From the NCBI GenBank assembly GCA_034766995.1, contig CM068313.1, forward strand, positions 32,138,496-32,202,495: DNA of 64,000 nt. The letters run 5' to 3'. The notes under the pieces were generated by a model, which was given only the letters and a program-made list of their open reading frames with translations, ran no database searches and had not been told where the DNA came from. Positions within the stretch are counted from its first letter, which is position 1, and the number at the start of each line of letters is the position of its first letter. Source of the stretch: Acanthacorydalis orientalis. Taxonomy: Eukaryota; Arthropoda; Insecta; Megaloptera; Corydalidae. Positions 1 through 14,775 of this stretch are shown here, in pieces. The translations under genes were made by a program, and so were the position numbers.

Positions 1-131
1 TGTTCGATGCGTATTCTCATGTTCTATATCATTAGATAATAATAAATACCAAAAATAACTCATAAACCCCCCAAAATCGCATTTTTTTGGATTTTGCGGA
101 TATGCGGATATGGCGGATACGCGGATATTGC

Positions 132-221
132 GGATATCATATCCGCGGCGGATATCATATCCGCGGCGGATATCATATCCGCGGCGGATATCATATCCGC
201 GGCGGATATCGTATCCGCCAT
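132..221. repeat. 18-bp minisatellite core 1 (5 copies)
   Basis: Repeat GGATATCATATCCGCGGC, five copies, the last varied (CGTATCCGCC). GGATATCATATCC and CCGCGG are each self-complementary, so the whole block can fold on itself. It is the symmetry axis between the left-arm and right-arm monomers. The next core starts 2808 bp away. Confidence 0.95.
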
Positions 222-1126
222 ATCCGCGTATCCGCCATATCCGTTTATCCGCAAAATCCAAAAAAATGCGATTTTTGGGGGTTTTTCGTTATTTTTTGTT
301 ATTTATTATTATCTTATGATATAGAACATTAAAATACGCATCGAACAGTATGAAATTTTTGTAATTTTTTTTATATTTTGGCTATTTTAAGCAAGAAAAA
401 CGTTTATTTTTGCGTATCCGCCATATCCGCATATCCGCAAAATCCAAAAAAATGCGATTTTTGGGGGTTTTTCGTTATTTTTTGTTATTTATTATTATCT
501 TATGATACAGAACATTAAAATACGCATCGAACAGTATGAAATTTTTGTAATTTTTTTTATATTTTGGCTATTTTAAGCAAGGAAAACGTTTTTTTTTTGC
601 GGATATTTTGCGGATATTTCGCGGTTTTTGTAACTTTTTCGGTATCCATTATGAACCGATGTTATTTTTGTCTCATTTATGATATAGAACATTAAAATAG
701 GCATCGGATAGTATGAAATAGTTGCCACTTTTTTAACATTTTGGATATTTTAGGCATGAAAAACCTTTAATTTCGCGAATTTTTCGCGGTTTTTGCGACT
801 TTTTTGGTATCTATTATGAACCGATGTTAATTTTGACTCATGTATGATATAGTATATTAAGATACGCATCGGATAGTATGAAATAGTTGCCATTTTTATA
901 GCATTTTGGATCTTTTAGCCATGAAAAACCTTTATTTTTGTTAATTTTTCGCGGTTTTTGTGACTTTTTCGGTATCTATTATTAACCGATGTCAATTTTG
1001 ACTCAAGTATGAAATAGAACATTAAATAACGCATAGAACAGTATGAAATAGTTGCTAGTTTTATAACATTTTGGGTATTTTATGAAGGAAAAACTGTAAT
1101 TTTTGCTGATTTTTTGCGGTTTTTAT

Positions 1127-1617
1127 GATATTTCCGACATTTATTACGGACAGATATTAATTTAGTCTAGAAATATACATAAAGCATTAAAAGACGAATC
1201 GACCAGTATTAATTAGTTGCCAAATTATCCTACATATCCACAAAATAAGCAATATCCGTAATATCCACCATATACGAAATATCCGCATTATCCGCAATAT
1301 CAAAAAAATGTGATTTTTTGCAGTTTATTTGATATTTCCTACATATTTTATGGACTGATATTAATTTTAAATAAGATATGATATAGAACAATTATATACG
1401 CATCGACCGGTATGAAATAGTTGCCATTTTTAAAACATTTTGGATATTTTATATATTGCGGATATGGCGGATATTGAGAATATGGCGGATATGATTTATT
1501 TTGTTGATATGTAGGATATTTTGGTAACTAGTTAATACTGGTCGATTCGTCTTTTAATGCTTTATGTATATTTCTAGAGAAAATTAACATCGGTCCATAA
1601 TAAATGTCGGAAATATC
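1127..1617. repeat. Second inversion axis (axis B) of the satellite unit, representative copy
   Basis: Inverted arms of about 120 bp (roughly 1127-1248 and 1496-1617) flank a central segment of about 250 bp. The inner 20 bp (1229-1248 versus 1496-1515, CCTACATATC and its complement) match with one mismatch. The outer parts, including the GACGAATCGACCAGTATTAA block, match almost fully. Equivalent axes lie near 4252, 6687, 9141, 11212, 13657, 16110, 18527, 20589 and 22,865. Confidence 0.85.
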
Positions 1618-1779
1618 AAAAAAACCGCAAAATATCTGCAAAAATTTCCGTTATTCCTTCATAAAATATGCAAAATGTTATAAAACTAGCAACTATTTCA
1701 TACCGTTCGATGCGTATTCTCATGTTCTATATCGTAAAAGAAACAGAATTAACATAGGTTCATAATTGATACCGAAAAA

Positions 1780-2810
1780 GTGACAAAAACCGCGAAATAT
1801 CCGCAAAACATCCGCAAAAATAAATGTTTTTCTTGCTTAAAATATACAAAATGTAAAAAAAATGACAAAAATTTCATACTGTTCGATGCGTATTCTCATG
1901 TTCTATATCATTAGATAATAATAAATACCAAAAATAACTCAAAAACCCCCCAAAATCGCATTTTTTTGGATTTTGCGGATATGCGGATATGGCGGATACG
2001 CAAAAATAAACGTTTTTCTTGCTTAAAATAGCCAAAATGTAAAAAAAATGACAAAAATTTCATACTGTTCGATGCGTATTCTCATGTTCTATATCATTAG
2101 ATAATAATATATACCAAAAATAACTCAAAAACCCCCCAAAATCGCATTTCTTTGGATTTTGCGGATATGCGGATATGGCGGATACGCAAAAATAAACGTT
2201 TTTCTTGCTTAAAATAGCCAAAATGTAAAAAAAATGACAAAAATTTCATACTGGTCGATGCGTATTCTCATGTTCTATATCATTAGATAATAATAAATAC
2301 CACAAATAACTCAAAAAACCCCCAAAATCGCATTTTTTTGGATTTTGCGGATATGCGGATATGGCGGATACGCAAAAATAAACGTTTTTCTTGCTTAAAA
2401 TAGCCAAAATGTAAAAAAAATGACAAAAATTTCATACTGTTCGATGCGTATTCTCATGTTCTATATCATTAGATAATAATAAATACCAAAAATAACTCAA
2501 AAACCCCCCAAAATCGCATTTTTTTTTTTTTTGCGGATATGCGGATATGGCGGATACGCAAAAATAAACGTTTTTCTTGCTTAAAATAGCCAAAATGTAA
2601 AAAAAATGACAAAAATTTCATACTGTTCGATGCGTATTCTCATGTTCTATATCATTAGATAATAATAAATAACAAAAATAACTCAAAAACCCCCCAAAAT
2701 CGCATTTTTTTGGATTTTGCGGATATGCGGATATGGCGGATACGCAAAAATAAACGTTTTTCTTGCTTAAATAGTGAAAATGTAAAAAAAATGACAAAAA
2801 TTTCATACTG
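1780..2810. repeat. Expanded block of 186-bp direct monomers in the left arm of unit 1
   Basis: TTCGATGCGTATTCTCATG recurs at about 1881, 2067, 2253, 2439, 2625 and 2810, giving a period of 186, 186, 186, 186 and 185 bp. This is the longest left arm in the array (about 1568 bp from axis B to core 2). Other arms carry fewer of these monomers. Confidence 0.93.
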
Positions 2811-2939
2811 TTCGATGCGTATTCTCATGTTCTATATCATTAGATAATAATAAATACCAAAAATAACTCATAAACCCCCCAAAATCGCATTTTTTTGGAT
2901 TTTGCGGATATGCGGATATGGCGGATACGCGGATATTGC

Positions 2940-3101
2940 GGATATCATATCCGCGGCGGATATCATATCCGCGGCGGATATCATATCCGCGGCGGATATC
3001 ATATCCGCGGCGGATATCATATCCGCGGCGGATATCATATCCGCGGCGGATATCATATCCGCGGCGGATATCATATCCGCGGCGGATATCGTATCCGCCA
3101 T
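2940..3101. repeat. 18-bp minisatellite core 2 (9 copies)
   Basis: Longest core in the window: nine 18-bp copies, the last one varied. Each copy has one GATATC and one CCGCGG palindrome. The next core starts 2323 bp away. Confidence 0.95.
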
Positions 3102-5262
3102 ATCCGCGTATCCGCCATATCCGTTTATCCGCAAAATCCAAAAAAATGCGATTTTTGGGGGTTTTTCGTTATTTTTTGTTATTTATTATTATCTTATGAT
3201 ATAGAACATTAAAATACGCATCGAACAGTATGAAATTTTTGTAATTTTTTTTATATTTTGGCTATTTTAAGCAAGAAAAACGTTTATTTTTGCGTATCCG
3301 CCATATCCGCATATCCGCAAAATCCAAAAAAATGCGATTTTTGGGGGTTTTTCGTTATTTTTTGTTATTTATTATTATCTTATGATACAGAACATTAAAA
3401 TACGCATCGAACAGTATGAAATTTTTGTAATTTTTTTTATATTTTGGCTATTTTAAGCAAGGAAAACGTTTTTTTTTTGCGGATATTTTGCGGATATTTC
3501 GCGGTTTTTGTAACTTTTTCGGTATCCATTATGAACCGATGTTATTTTTGTCTCATTTATGATATAGAACATTAAAATAGGCATCGGATAGTATGAAATA
3601 GTTGCCACTTTTTTAACATTTTGGATATTTTAGGCATGAAAAACCTTTAATTTCGCGAATTTTTCGCGGTTTTTGTAACTTTTTTGGTATCTATTATGAA
3701 CCGATGTTAATTTTGACTCATGTATGATATAGTATATTAAAATACGCATCGGATAGTATGAAATAGTTGCCATTTTTATAGCATTTTGGATCTTTTAGCC
3801 ATGAAAAACCTTTATTTTTGTTAATTTTTCGCGGTTTTTGTGACTTTTTCGGTATCTATTATAAACCGATGTCAATTTTGACTCAAGTATGAAATAGAAC
3901 ATTAAATAACGCATAGAACAGTATGAAATAGTTGCTAGTTTTATAACATTTTGGGTATTTTATGAAGGAAAAACTGTAATTTTTGCTGATTTTTTGCGGT
4001 TTTTATGATATTTCCGACATTTATTACGGACAGATATTAATTTAGTCTAGAAATATACATAAAGCATTAAAAGACGAATCGACCAGTATTAATTAGTTGC
4101 CAAATTATCCTACATATCCACAAAATAAGCAATATCCGTAATATCCACCATATACGAAATATCCGCATTATCCGCAATATCAAAAAAATGTGATTTTTTG
4201 CAGTTTATTTGATATTTCCTACATATTTTATGGACTGATATTAATTTTAAATAAGATATGATATAGAACAATTATATACGCATCGACCGGTATGAAATAG
4301 TTGCCATTTTTAAAACATTTTGGATATTTTATATATTGCGGATATGGCGGATATTGAGGATATGGCGGATATGATTTATTTTGTTGATATGTAGGATATT
4401 TTGGTAACTAGTTAATACTGGTCGATTCGTCTTTTAATGCTTTATGTATATTTCTAGACAAAATTAACATCGGTCCATAATAAATGTCGGAAATATCAAA
4501 AAAACCGCAAAATATCTGCAAAAATTTCCGTTATTCCTTCATAAAATATGCAAAATGTTATAAAACTAGCAACTATTTCATACCGTTCGATGCGTATTCT
4601 CATGTTCTATATCGTAAAAGAAACAAAATTAACATAGGTTCATAATTGATACCGAAAAAGTGACAAAAACCGCGAAATATCCGCAAAACATCCGCAAAAA
4701 TAAATGTTTTTTTTGCTTAAAATATACAAAATGTAAAAAAAATGACAAAAATTTCATACTGTTCGATGCGTATTCTCATGTTCTATATCATTAGATAATA
4801 ATAAATACCAAAAATAACTCAAAAACCCCCCAAAATCGCATTTTTTTGGATTTTGCGGATATGCGGATATGGCGGATACGCAAAAATAAACGTTTTTCTT
4901 GCTTAAAATAGCCAAAATGTAAAAAAAATGACAAAAATTTCATACTGTTCGATGCGTATTCTCATGTTCTATATCATTAGATAATAATATATACCAAAAA
5001 TAACTCAAAAACCCCCCAAAATCGCATTTCTTTGGATTTTGCGGATATGCGGATATGGCGGATACGCAAAAATAAACGTTTTTCTTGCTTAAAATAGCCA
5101 AAATGTAAAAAAAATGACAAAAATTTCATACTGGTCGATGCGTATTCTCATGTTCTATATCATTAGATAATAATAAATACCAAAAATAACTCATAAACCC
5201 CCCAAAATCGCATTTTTTTGGATTTTGCGGATATGCGGATATGGCGGATACGCGGATATTGC

Positions 5263-5352
5263 GGATATCATATCCGCGGCGGATATCATATCCGCGGCGG
5301 ATATCATATCCGCGGCGGATATCATATCCGCGGCGGATATCGTATCCGCCAT
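5263..5352. repeat. 18-bp minisatellite core 3 (5 copies)
   Basis: Five copies of the same 18-mer. The next core starts 2435 bp away. Confidence 0.95.
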
Positions 5353-7697
5353 ATCCGCGTATCCGCCATATCCGTTTATCCGCAAAATCCAAAAAAATGC
5401 GATTTTTGGGGGTTTTTCGTTATTTTTTGTTATTTATTATTATCTTATGATATAGAACATTAAAATACGCATCGAACAGTATGAAGTTTTTGTAATTTTT
5501 TTTACATTTTGGCTATTTTAAGCAAGAAAAACGTTTATTTTTGCGTATCCGCCATATCCGCATATCCGCAATACCAAAAAAATGCGATTTTTGGGGGTTT
5601 TTCGTTATTTTTTGTTATTTATTATTATCTTATGATATAGAACATTAAAATACGCATCGAACAGTATGAAATTTTTGTAATTTTTTTTATATTTTGGCTA
5701 TTTTAAGCAAGAAAAACGTTTATTTTTGCGTATCCGCCATATCCGCATATCCGCAAAATCCAAAAAAATGCGATTTTTGGGGGTTTTTCGTTATTTTTTG
5801 TTATTTATTATTATCTTATGATACAGAACATTAAAATACGCATCGAACAGTATGAAATTTTTGTAATTTTTTTTATATTTTGGCTATTTTAAGCAAGGAA
5901 AACTTTTTTTTTTGCGGATATTTTGCGGATATTTCGCGGTTTTTGTAACTTTTTCGGTATCCATTATGAACCGATGTTATTTTTGTCTCATTTATGATAT
6001 AGAACATTAAAATAGGCATCGGATAGTATGAAATAGTTGCCACTTTTTTAACATTTTGGATATTTTAGGCATGAAAAACCTTTAATTTCGCGAATTTTTC
6101 GCGGTTTTTGTAACTTTTTTGGTATCTATTATGAACCGATGTTAATTTTGACTCATGTATGATATAGTATATTAAAATACGCATCGGATAGTATGAAATA
6201 GTTGCCATTTTTATAGCATTTTGGATCTTTTAGCCATGAAAAACCTTTATTTTTGTTAATTTTTCGCGGTTTTTGTGACTTTTTCGGTATCTATTATAAA
6301 CCGATGTCAATTTTGACTCAAGTATGAAATAGAACATTAAATAACGCATAGAACAGTATGAAATAGTTGCTAGTTTTATAACATTTTGGGTATTTTATGA
6401 AGGAAAAACTGTAATTTTTGCTGATTTTTTGCGGTTTTTATGATATTTCCGACATTTATTACGGACAGATATTAATTTAGTCTAGAAATATACATAAAGC
6501 ATTAAAAGACGAATCGACCAGTATTAATTAGTTGCCAAATTATCCTACATATCCACAAAATAAGCAATATCCGTAATATCCACCATATACGAAATATCCG
6601 CATTATCCGCAATATCAAAAAAATGTGATTTTTTGCAGTTTATTTGATATTTCCTACATATTTTATGGACTGATATTAATTTTAAATAAGATATGATATA
6701 GAACAATTATATACGCATCGACCGGTATGAAATAGTTGCCATTTTTAAAACATTTTGGATATTTTATATATTGCGGATATGGCGGATATTGAGGATATGG
6801 CGGATATGATTTATTTTGTTGATATGTAGGATATTTTGGTAACTAGTTAATACTGGTCGATTCGTCTTTTAATGCTTTATGTATATTTCTAGACAAAATT
6901 AACATCGGTCCATAATAAATGTCGGAAATATCAAAAAAACCGCAAAATATCTGCAAAAATTTCCGTTATTCCTTCATAAAATATGCAAAATGTTATAAAA
7001 CTAGCAACTATTTCATACCGTTCGATGCGTATTCTCATGTTCTATATCGTAAAAGAAACAAAATTAACATAGGTTCATAATTGATACCGAAAAAGTGACA
7101 AAAACCGCGAAATATCCGCAAAACATCCGCAAAAATAAATGTTTTTTTTGCTTAAAATATACAAAATGTAAAAAAAATGACAAAAATTTCATACTGTTCG
7201 ATGCGTATTCTCATGTTCTATATCATTAGATAATAATAAATACCAAAAATAACTCAAAAACCCCCCAAAATCGCATTTTTTTGGATTTTGCGGATATGCG
7301 GATATGGCGGATACGCAAAAATAAACGTTTTTCTTGCTTAAAATAGCCAAAATGTAAAAAAAATGACAAAAATTTCATACTGTTCGATGCGTATTCTCAT
7401 GTTCTATATCATTAGATAATAATATATACCAAAAATAACTCAAAAACCCCCCAAAATCGCATTTCTTTGGATTTTGCGGATATGCGGATATGGCGGATAC
7501 GCAAAAATAAACGTTTTTCTTGCTTAAAATAGCCAAAATGTAAAAAAAATGACAAAAATTTCATACTGTTCGATGCGTATTCTCATGTTCTATATCATTA
7601 GATAATAATAAATACCAAAAATAACTCATAAACCCCCCAAAATCGCATTTTTTTGGATTTTGCGGATATGCGGATATGGCGGATACGCGGATATTGC

Positions 7698-7805
7698 GGA
7701 TATCATATCCGCGGCGGATATCATATCCGCGGCGGATATCATATCCGCGGCGGATATCATATCCGCGGCGGATATCATATCCGCGGCGGATATCGTATCC
7801 GCCAT
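7698..7805. repeat. 18-bp minisatellite core 4 (6 copies)
   Basis: Six copies. The following unit is one of the two shortest (2080 bp core to core), because its left arm from axis B to core 5 is only about 637 bp. Confidence 0.95.
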
Positions 7806-9777
7806 ATCCGCGTATCCGCCATATCCGTTTATCCGCAAAATCCAAAAAAATGCGATTTTTGGGGGTTTTTCGTTATTTTTTGTTATTTATTATTATCTTA
7901 TGATATAGAACATTAAAATACGCATCGAACAGTATGAAATTTTTGTTTTTTTTTTTACATTTTGGCTATTTTAAGCAAGAAAAACGTTTATTTTTGCGTA
8001 TCCGCCATATCCGCATATCCGCAATACCAAAAAAATGCGATTTTTGGGGGTTTTTCGTTATTTTTTGTTATTTATTATTATCTTATGATATAGAACATTA
8101 AAATACGCATCGAACAGTATGAAATTTTTGTAATTTTTTTTATATTTTGGCTATTTTAAGCAAGAAAAACGTTTATTTTTGCGTATCCGCCATATCCGCA
8201 TATCCGCAAAATCCAAAAAAATGCGATTTTTGGGGGTTTTTCGTTATTTTTTGTTATTTATTATTATCTTATGATACAGAACATTAAAATACGCATCGAA
8301 CAGTATGAAATTTTTGTAATTTTTTTTATATTTTGGCTATTTTAAGCAAGGAAAACGTTTTTTTTTTGCGGATATTTTGCGGATATTTCGCGGTTTTTGT
8401 AACTTTTTCGGTATCCATTATGAACCGATGTTATTTTTGTCTCATTTATGATATAGAACATTAAAATAGGCATCGGATAGTATGAAATAGTTGCCACTTT
8501 TTTAACATTTTGGATATTTTAGGCATGAAAAACCTTTAATTTCGCGAATTTTTCGCGGTTTTTGTAACTTTTTTGGTATCTATTATGAACCGATGTTAAT
8601 TTTGACTCATGTATGATATAGTATATTAAAATACGCATCGGATAGTATGAAATAGTTGCCATTTTTATAGCATTTTGGATCTTTTAGCCATGAAAAACCT
8701 TTATTTTTGTTAATTTTTCGCGGTTTTTGTGACTTTTTCGGTATCTATTATAAACCGATGTCAATTTTGACTCAAGTATGAAATAGAACATTAAATAACG
8801 CATAGAACAGTATGAAATAGTTGCTAGTTTTATAACATTTTGGGTATTTTATGAAGGAAAAACTGTAATTTTTGCTGATTTTTTGCGGTTTTTATGATAT
8901 TTCCGACATTTATTACGGACAGATATTAATTTAGTCTAGAAATATACATAAAGCATTAAAAGACGAATCGACCAGTATTAATTAGTTGCCAAATTATCCT
9001 ACATATCCACAAAATAAGCAATATCCGTAATATCCACCATATACGAAATATCCGCATTATCCGCAATATCAAAAAAATGTGATTTTTTGCAGTTTATTTG
9101 ATATTTCCTACATATTTTATGGACTGATATTAATTTTAAATAAGATATGATATAGAACAATTATATACGCATCGACCGGTATGAAATAGTTGCCATTTTT
9201 AAAACATTTTGGATATTTTATATATTGCGGATATGGCGGATATTGAGGATATGGCGGATATGATTTATTTTGTTGATATGTAGGATATTTTGGTAACTAG
9301 TTAATACTGGTCGATTCGTCTTTTAATGCTTTATGTATATTTCTAGACAAAATTAACATCGGTCCATAATAAATGTCGGAAATATCAAAAAAACCGCAAA
9401 ATATCTGCAAAAATTTCCGTTATTCCTTCATAAAATATGCAAAATGTTATAAAACTAGCAACTATTTCATACCGTTCGATGCGTATTCTCATGTTCTATA
9501 TCGTAAAAGAAACAAAATTAACATAGGTTCATAATTGATACCGAAAAAGTGACAAAAACCGCGAAATATCCGCAAAACATCCGCAAAAATAAATGTTTTT
9601 CTTGCTTAAAATATACAAAATGTAAAAAAAATGACAAAAATTTCATACTGTTCGATGCGTATTCTCATGTTCTATATCATTAGATAATAATAAATACCAA
9701 AAATAACTCAAAAACCCCCCAAAATCGCATTTTTTTTTTTTGAGGATATGCGGATATGGCGGATACGCGGATATTGC

Positions 9778-9867
9778 GGATATCATATCCGCGGCGGATA
9801 TCATATCCGCGGCGGATATCATATCCGCGGCGGATATCATATCCGCGGCGGATATCGTATCCGCCAT
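9778..9867. repeat. 18-bp minisatellite core 5 (5 copies)
   Basis: Five copies. The right flank carries a 9-bp insertion (giving CATATCCGCCCAATCCGCG) shared only with core 6. The next core starts 2445 bp away. Confidence 0.95.
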
Positions 9868-12222
9868 ATCCGCCCAATCCGCGTCTCCGCCATATCCGTT
9901 TATCCGCAAAATCCAAAAAAATGCGATTTTTGGGGGTTTTTCGTTATTTTTTGTTATTTATTATTATCTTATGATATAGAACATTAAAATACGCATCGAA
10001 CAGTATGAAATTTTTGTAATTTTTTTTACATTTTGGCTATTTTAAGCAAGAAAAACGTTTATTTTTGCGTATCCGCCATATCCGCATATCCGCAATACCA
10101 AAAAAATGCGATTTTTGGGGGTTTTTCGTTATTTTTTGTTATTTATTATTATCTTATGATATAGAACATTAAAATACGCATCGAACAGTATGAAATTTTT
10201 GTAATTTTTTTTATATTTTGGCTATTTTAAGCAAGAAAAACGTTTATTTTTGCGTATCCGCCATATCCGCATATCCGCAAAATGCAAAAAAATGCGATTT
10301 TTGGGGGTTTTTCGTTATTTTTTGTTATTTATTATTATCTTATGATACAGAACATTAAAATACGCATCGAACAGTATGAAATTTTTGTAATTTTTTTTAT
10401 ATTTTGGCTATTTTAAGCAAGGAAAACGTTTTTTTTTTGCGGATATTTTGCGGATATTTCGCGGTTTTTGTAACTTTTTCGGTATCCATTATGAACCGAT
10501 GTTATTTTTGTCTCATTTATGATATAGAACATTAAAATAGGCATCGGATAGTATGAAATAGTTGCCACTTTTTTAACATTTTGGATATTTTAGGCATGAA
10601 AAACCTTTAATTTCGCGAATTTTTCGCGGTTTTTGTAACTTTTTTGGTATCTATTATGAACCGATGTTAATTTTGACTCATGTATGATATAGTATATTAA
10701 AATACGCATCGGATAGTATGAAATAGTTGCCATTTTTATAGCATTTTGGATCTTTTAGCCATGAAAAACCTTTATTTTTGTTAATTTTTCGCGGTTTTTG
10801 TGACTTTTTCGGTATCTATTATAAACCGATGTCAATTTTGACTCAAGTATGAAATAGAACATTAAATAACGCATAGAACAGTATGAAATAGTTGCTAGTT
10901 TTATAACATTTTGGGTATTTTATGAAGGAAAAACTGTAATTTTTGCTGATTTTTTGCGGTTTTTATGATATTTCCGACATTTATTACGGACAGATATTAA
11001 TTTAGTCTAGAAATATACATAAAGCATTAAAAGACGAATCGACCAGTATTAATTAGTTGCCAAATTATCCTACATATCCACAAAATAAGCAATATCCGTA
11101 ATATCCACCATATACGAAATATCCGCATTATCCGCAATATCAAAAAAATGTGATTTTTTGCAGTTTATTTGATATTTCCTACATATTTTATGGACTGATA
11201 TTAATTTTAAATAAGATATGATATAGAACAATTATATACGCATCGACCGGTATGAAATAGTTGCCATTTTTAAAACATTTTGGATATTTTATATATTGCG
11301 GATATGGCGGATATTGAGGATATGGCGGATATGATTTATTTTGTTGATATGTAGGATATTTTGGTAACTAGTTAATACTGGTCGATTCGTCTTTTAATGC
11401 TTTATGTATATTTCTAGACAAAATTAACATCGGTCCATAATAAATGTCGGAAATATCAAAAAAACCGCAAAATATCTGCAAAAATTTCCGTTATTCCTTC
11501 ATAAAATATGCAAAATGTTATAAAACTAGCAACTATTTCATACCGTTCGATGCGTATTCTCATGTTCTATATCGTAAAAGAAACAAAATTAACATAGGTT
11601 CATAATTGATACCGAAAAAGTGACAAAAACCGCGAAATATCCGCAAAACATCCGCAAAAATAAATGTTTTTTTTGCTTAAAATATACAAAATGTAAAAAA
11701 AATGACAAAAATTTCATACTGTTCGATGCGTATTCTCATGTTCTATATCATTAGATAATAATAAATACCAAAAATAACTCAAAAACCCCCCAAAATCGCA
11801 TTTTTTTGGATTTTGCGGATATGCGGATATGGCGGATACGCAAAAATAAACGTTTTTCTTGCTTAAAATAGCCAAAATGTAAAAAAAATGACAAAAATTT
11901 CATACTGTTCGATGCGTATTCTCATGTTCTATATCATTAGATAATAATATATACCAAAAATAACTCAAAAACCCCCCAAAATCGCATTTCTTTGGATTTT
12001 GCGGATATGCGGATATGGCGGATACGCAAAAATAAACGTTTTTCTTGCTTAAAATAGCCAAAATGTAAAAAAAATGACAAAAATTTCATACTGGTCGATG
12101 CGTATTCTCATGTTCTATATCATTAGATAATAATAAATACCAAAAATAACTCATAAACCCCCCAAAATCGCATTTTTTTGGATTTTGCGGATATGCGGAT
12201 ATGGCGGATACGCGGATATTGC

Positions 12223-12312
12223 GGATATCATATCCGCGGCGGATATCATATCCGCGGCGGATATCATATCCGCGGCGGATATCATATCCGCGGCGGATAT
12301 CATATCCGCCAT
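12223..12312. repeat. 18-bp minisatellite core 6 (5 copies)
   Basis: Five copies. Unlike the other cores, the last copy keeps CAT instead of CGT. It shares the 9-bp right-flank insertion with core 5, so the two units are probably sister duplicates. The next core starts 2445 bp away. Confidence 0.95.
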
Positions 12313-14667
12313 ATCCGCCCAATCCGCGTCTCCGCCATATCCGTTTATCCGCAAAATCCAAAAAAATGCGATTTTTGGGGGTTTTTCGTTATTTTTTGTT
12401 ATTTATTATTATCTTATGATATAGAACATTAAAATACGCATCGAACAGTATGAAATTTTTGTAATTTTTTTTACATTTTGGCTATTTTAAGCAAGAAAAA
12501 CGTTTATTTTTGCGTATCCGCCATATCCGCATATCCGCAATACCAAAAAAATGCGATTTTTGGGGGTTTTTCGTTATTTTTTGTTATTTATTATTATCTT
12601 ATGATATAGAACATTAAAATACGCATCGAACAGTATGAAATTTTTGTAATTTTTTTTATATTTTGGCTATTTTAAGCAAGAAAAACGTTTATTTTTGCGT
12701 ATCCGCCATATCCGCATATCCGCAAAATCCAAAAAAATGCGATTTTTGGGGGTTTTTCGTTATTTTTTGTTATTTATTATTATCTTATGATACAGAACAT
12801 TAAAATACGCATCGAACAGTATGAAATTTTTGTAATTTTTTTTATATTTTGGCTATTTTAAGCAAGGAAAACGTTTTTTTTTTGCGGATATTTTGCGGAT
12901 ATTTCGCGGTTTTTGTAACTTTTTCGGTATCCATTATGAACCGATGTTATTTTTGTCTCATTTATGATATAGAACATTAAAATAGGCATCGGATAGTATG
13001 AAATAGTTGCCACTTTTTTAACATTTTGGATATTTTAGGCATGAAAAACCTTTAATTTCGCGAATTTTTCGCGGTTTTTGTAACTTTTTTGGTATCTATT
13101 ATGAACCGATGTTAATTTTGACTCATGTATGATATAGTATATTAAAATACGCATCGGATAGTATGAAATAGTTGCCATTTTTATAGCATTTTGGATCTTT
13201 TAGCCATGAAAAACCTTTATTTTTGTTAATTTTTCGCGGTTTTTGTGACTTTTTCGGTATCTATTATAAACCGATGTCAATTTTGACTCAAGTATGAAAT
13301 AGAACATTAAATAACGCATAGAACAGTATGAAATAGTTGCTAGTTTTATAACATTTTGGGTATTTTATGAAGGAAAAACTGTAATTTTTGCTGATTTTTT
13401 GCGGTTTTTATGATATTTCCGACATTTATTACGGACAGATATTAATTTAGTCTAGAAATATACATAAAGCATTAAAAGACGAATCGACCAGTATTAATTA
13501 GTTGCCAAATTATCCTACATATCCACAAAATAAGCAATATCCGTAATATCCACCATATACGAAATATCCGCATTATCCGCAATATCAAAAAAATGTGATT
13601 TTTTGCAGTTTATTTGATATTTCCTACATATTTTATGGACTGATATTAATTTTAAATAAGATATGATATAGAACAATTATATACGCATCGACCGGTATGA
13701 AATAGTTGCCATTTTTAAAACATTTTGGATATTTTATATATTGCGGATATGGCGGATATTGAGGATATGGCGGATATGATTTATTTTGTTGATATGTAGG
13801 ATATTTTGGTAACTAGTTAATACTGGTCGATTCGTCTTTTAATGCTTTATGTATATTTCTAGACAAAATTAACATCGGTCCATAATAAATGTCGGAAATA
13901 TCAAAAAAACCGCAAAATATCTGCAAAAATTTCCGTTATTCCTTCATAAAATATGCAAAATGTTATAAAACTAGCAACTATTTCATACCGTTCGATGCGT
14001 ATTCTCATGTTCTATATCGTAAAAGAAACAAAATTAACATAGGTTCATAATTGATACCGAAAAAGTGACAAAAACCGCGAAATATCCGCAAAACATCCGC
14101 AAAAATAAATGTTTTTTTTGCTTAAAATATACAAAATGTAAAAAAAATGACAAAAATTTCATACTGTTCGATGCGTATTCTCATGTTCTATATCATTAGA
14201 TAATAATAAATACCAAAAATAACTCAAAAACCCCCCAAAATCGCATTTTTTTGGATTTTGCGGATATGCGGATATGGCGGATACGCAAAAATAAACGTTT
14301 TTCTTGCTTAAAATAGCCAAAATGTAAAAAAAATGACAAAAATTTCATACTGTTCGATGCGTATTCTCATGTTCTATATCATTAGATAATAATATATACC
14401 AAAAATAACTCAAAAACCCCCCAAAATCGCATTTCTTTGGATTTTGCGGATATGCGGATATGGCGGATACGCAAAAATAAACGTTTTTCTTGCTTAAAAT
14501 AGCCAAAATGTAAAAAAAATGACAAAAATTTCATACTGGTCGATGCGTATTCTCATGTTCTATATCATTAGATAATAATAAATACCAAAAATAACTCATA
14601 AACCCCCCAAAATCGCATTTTTTTGGATTTTGCGGATATGCGGATATGGCGGATACGCGGATATTGC

Positions 14668-14775
14668 GGATATCATATCCGCGGCGGATATCATATCCGC
14701 GGCGGATATCATATCCGCGGCGGATATCATATCCGCGGCGGATATCATATCCGCGGCGGATATCGTATCCGCCAT
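14668..14775. repeat. 18-bp minisatellite core 7 (6 copies)
   Basis: Six copies. The next core starts 2453 bp away, equivalent to 2435 bp when corrected for one extra 18-mer. Confidence 0.95.
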
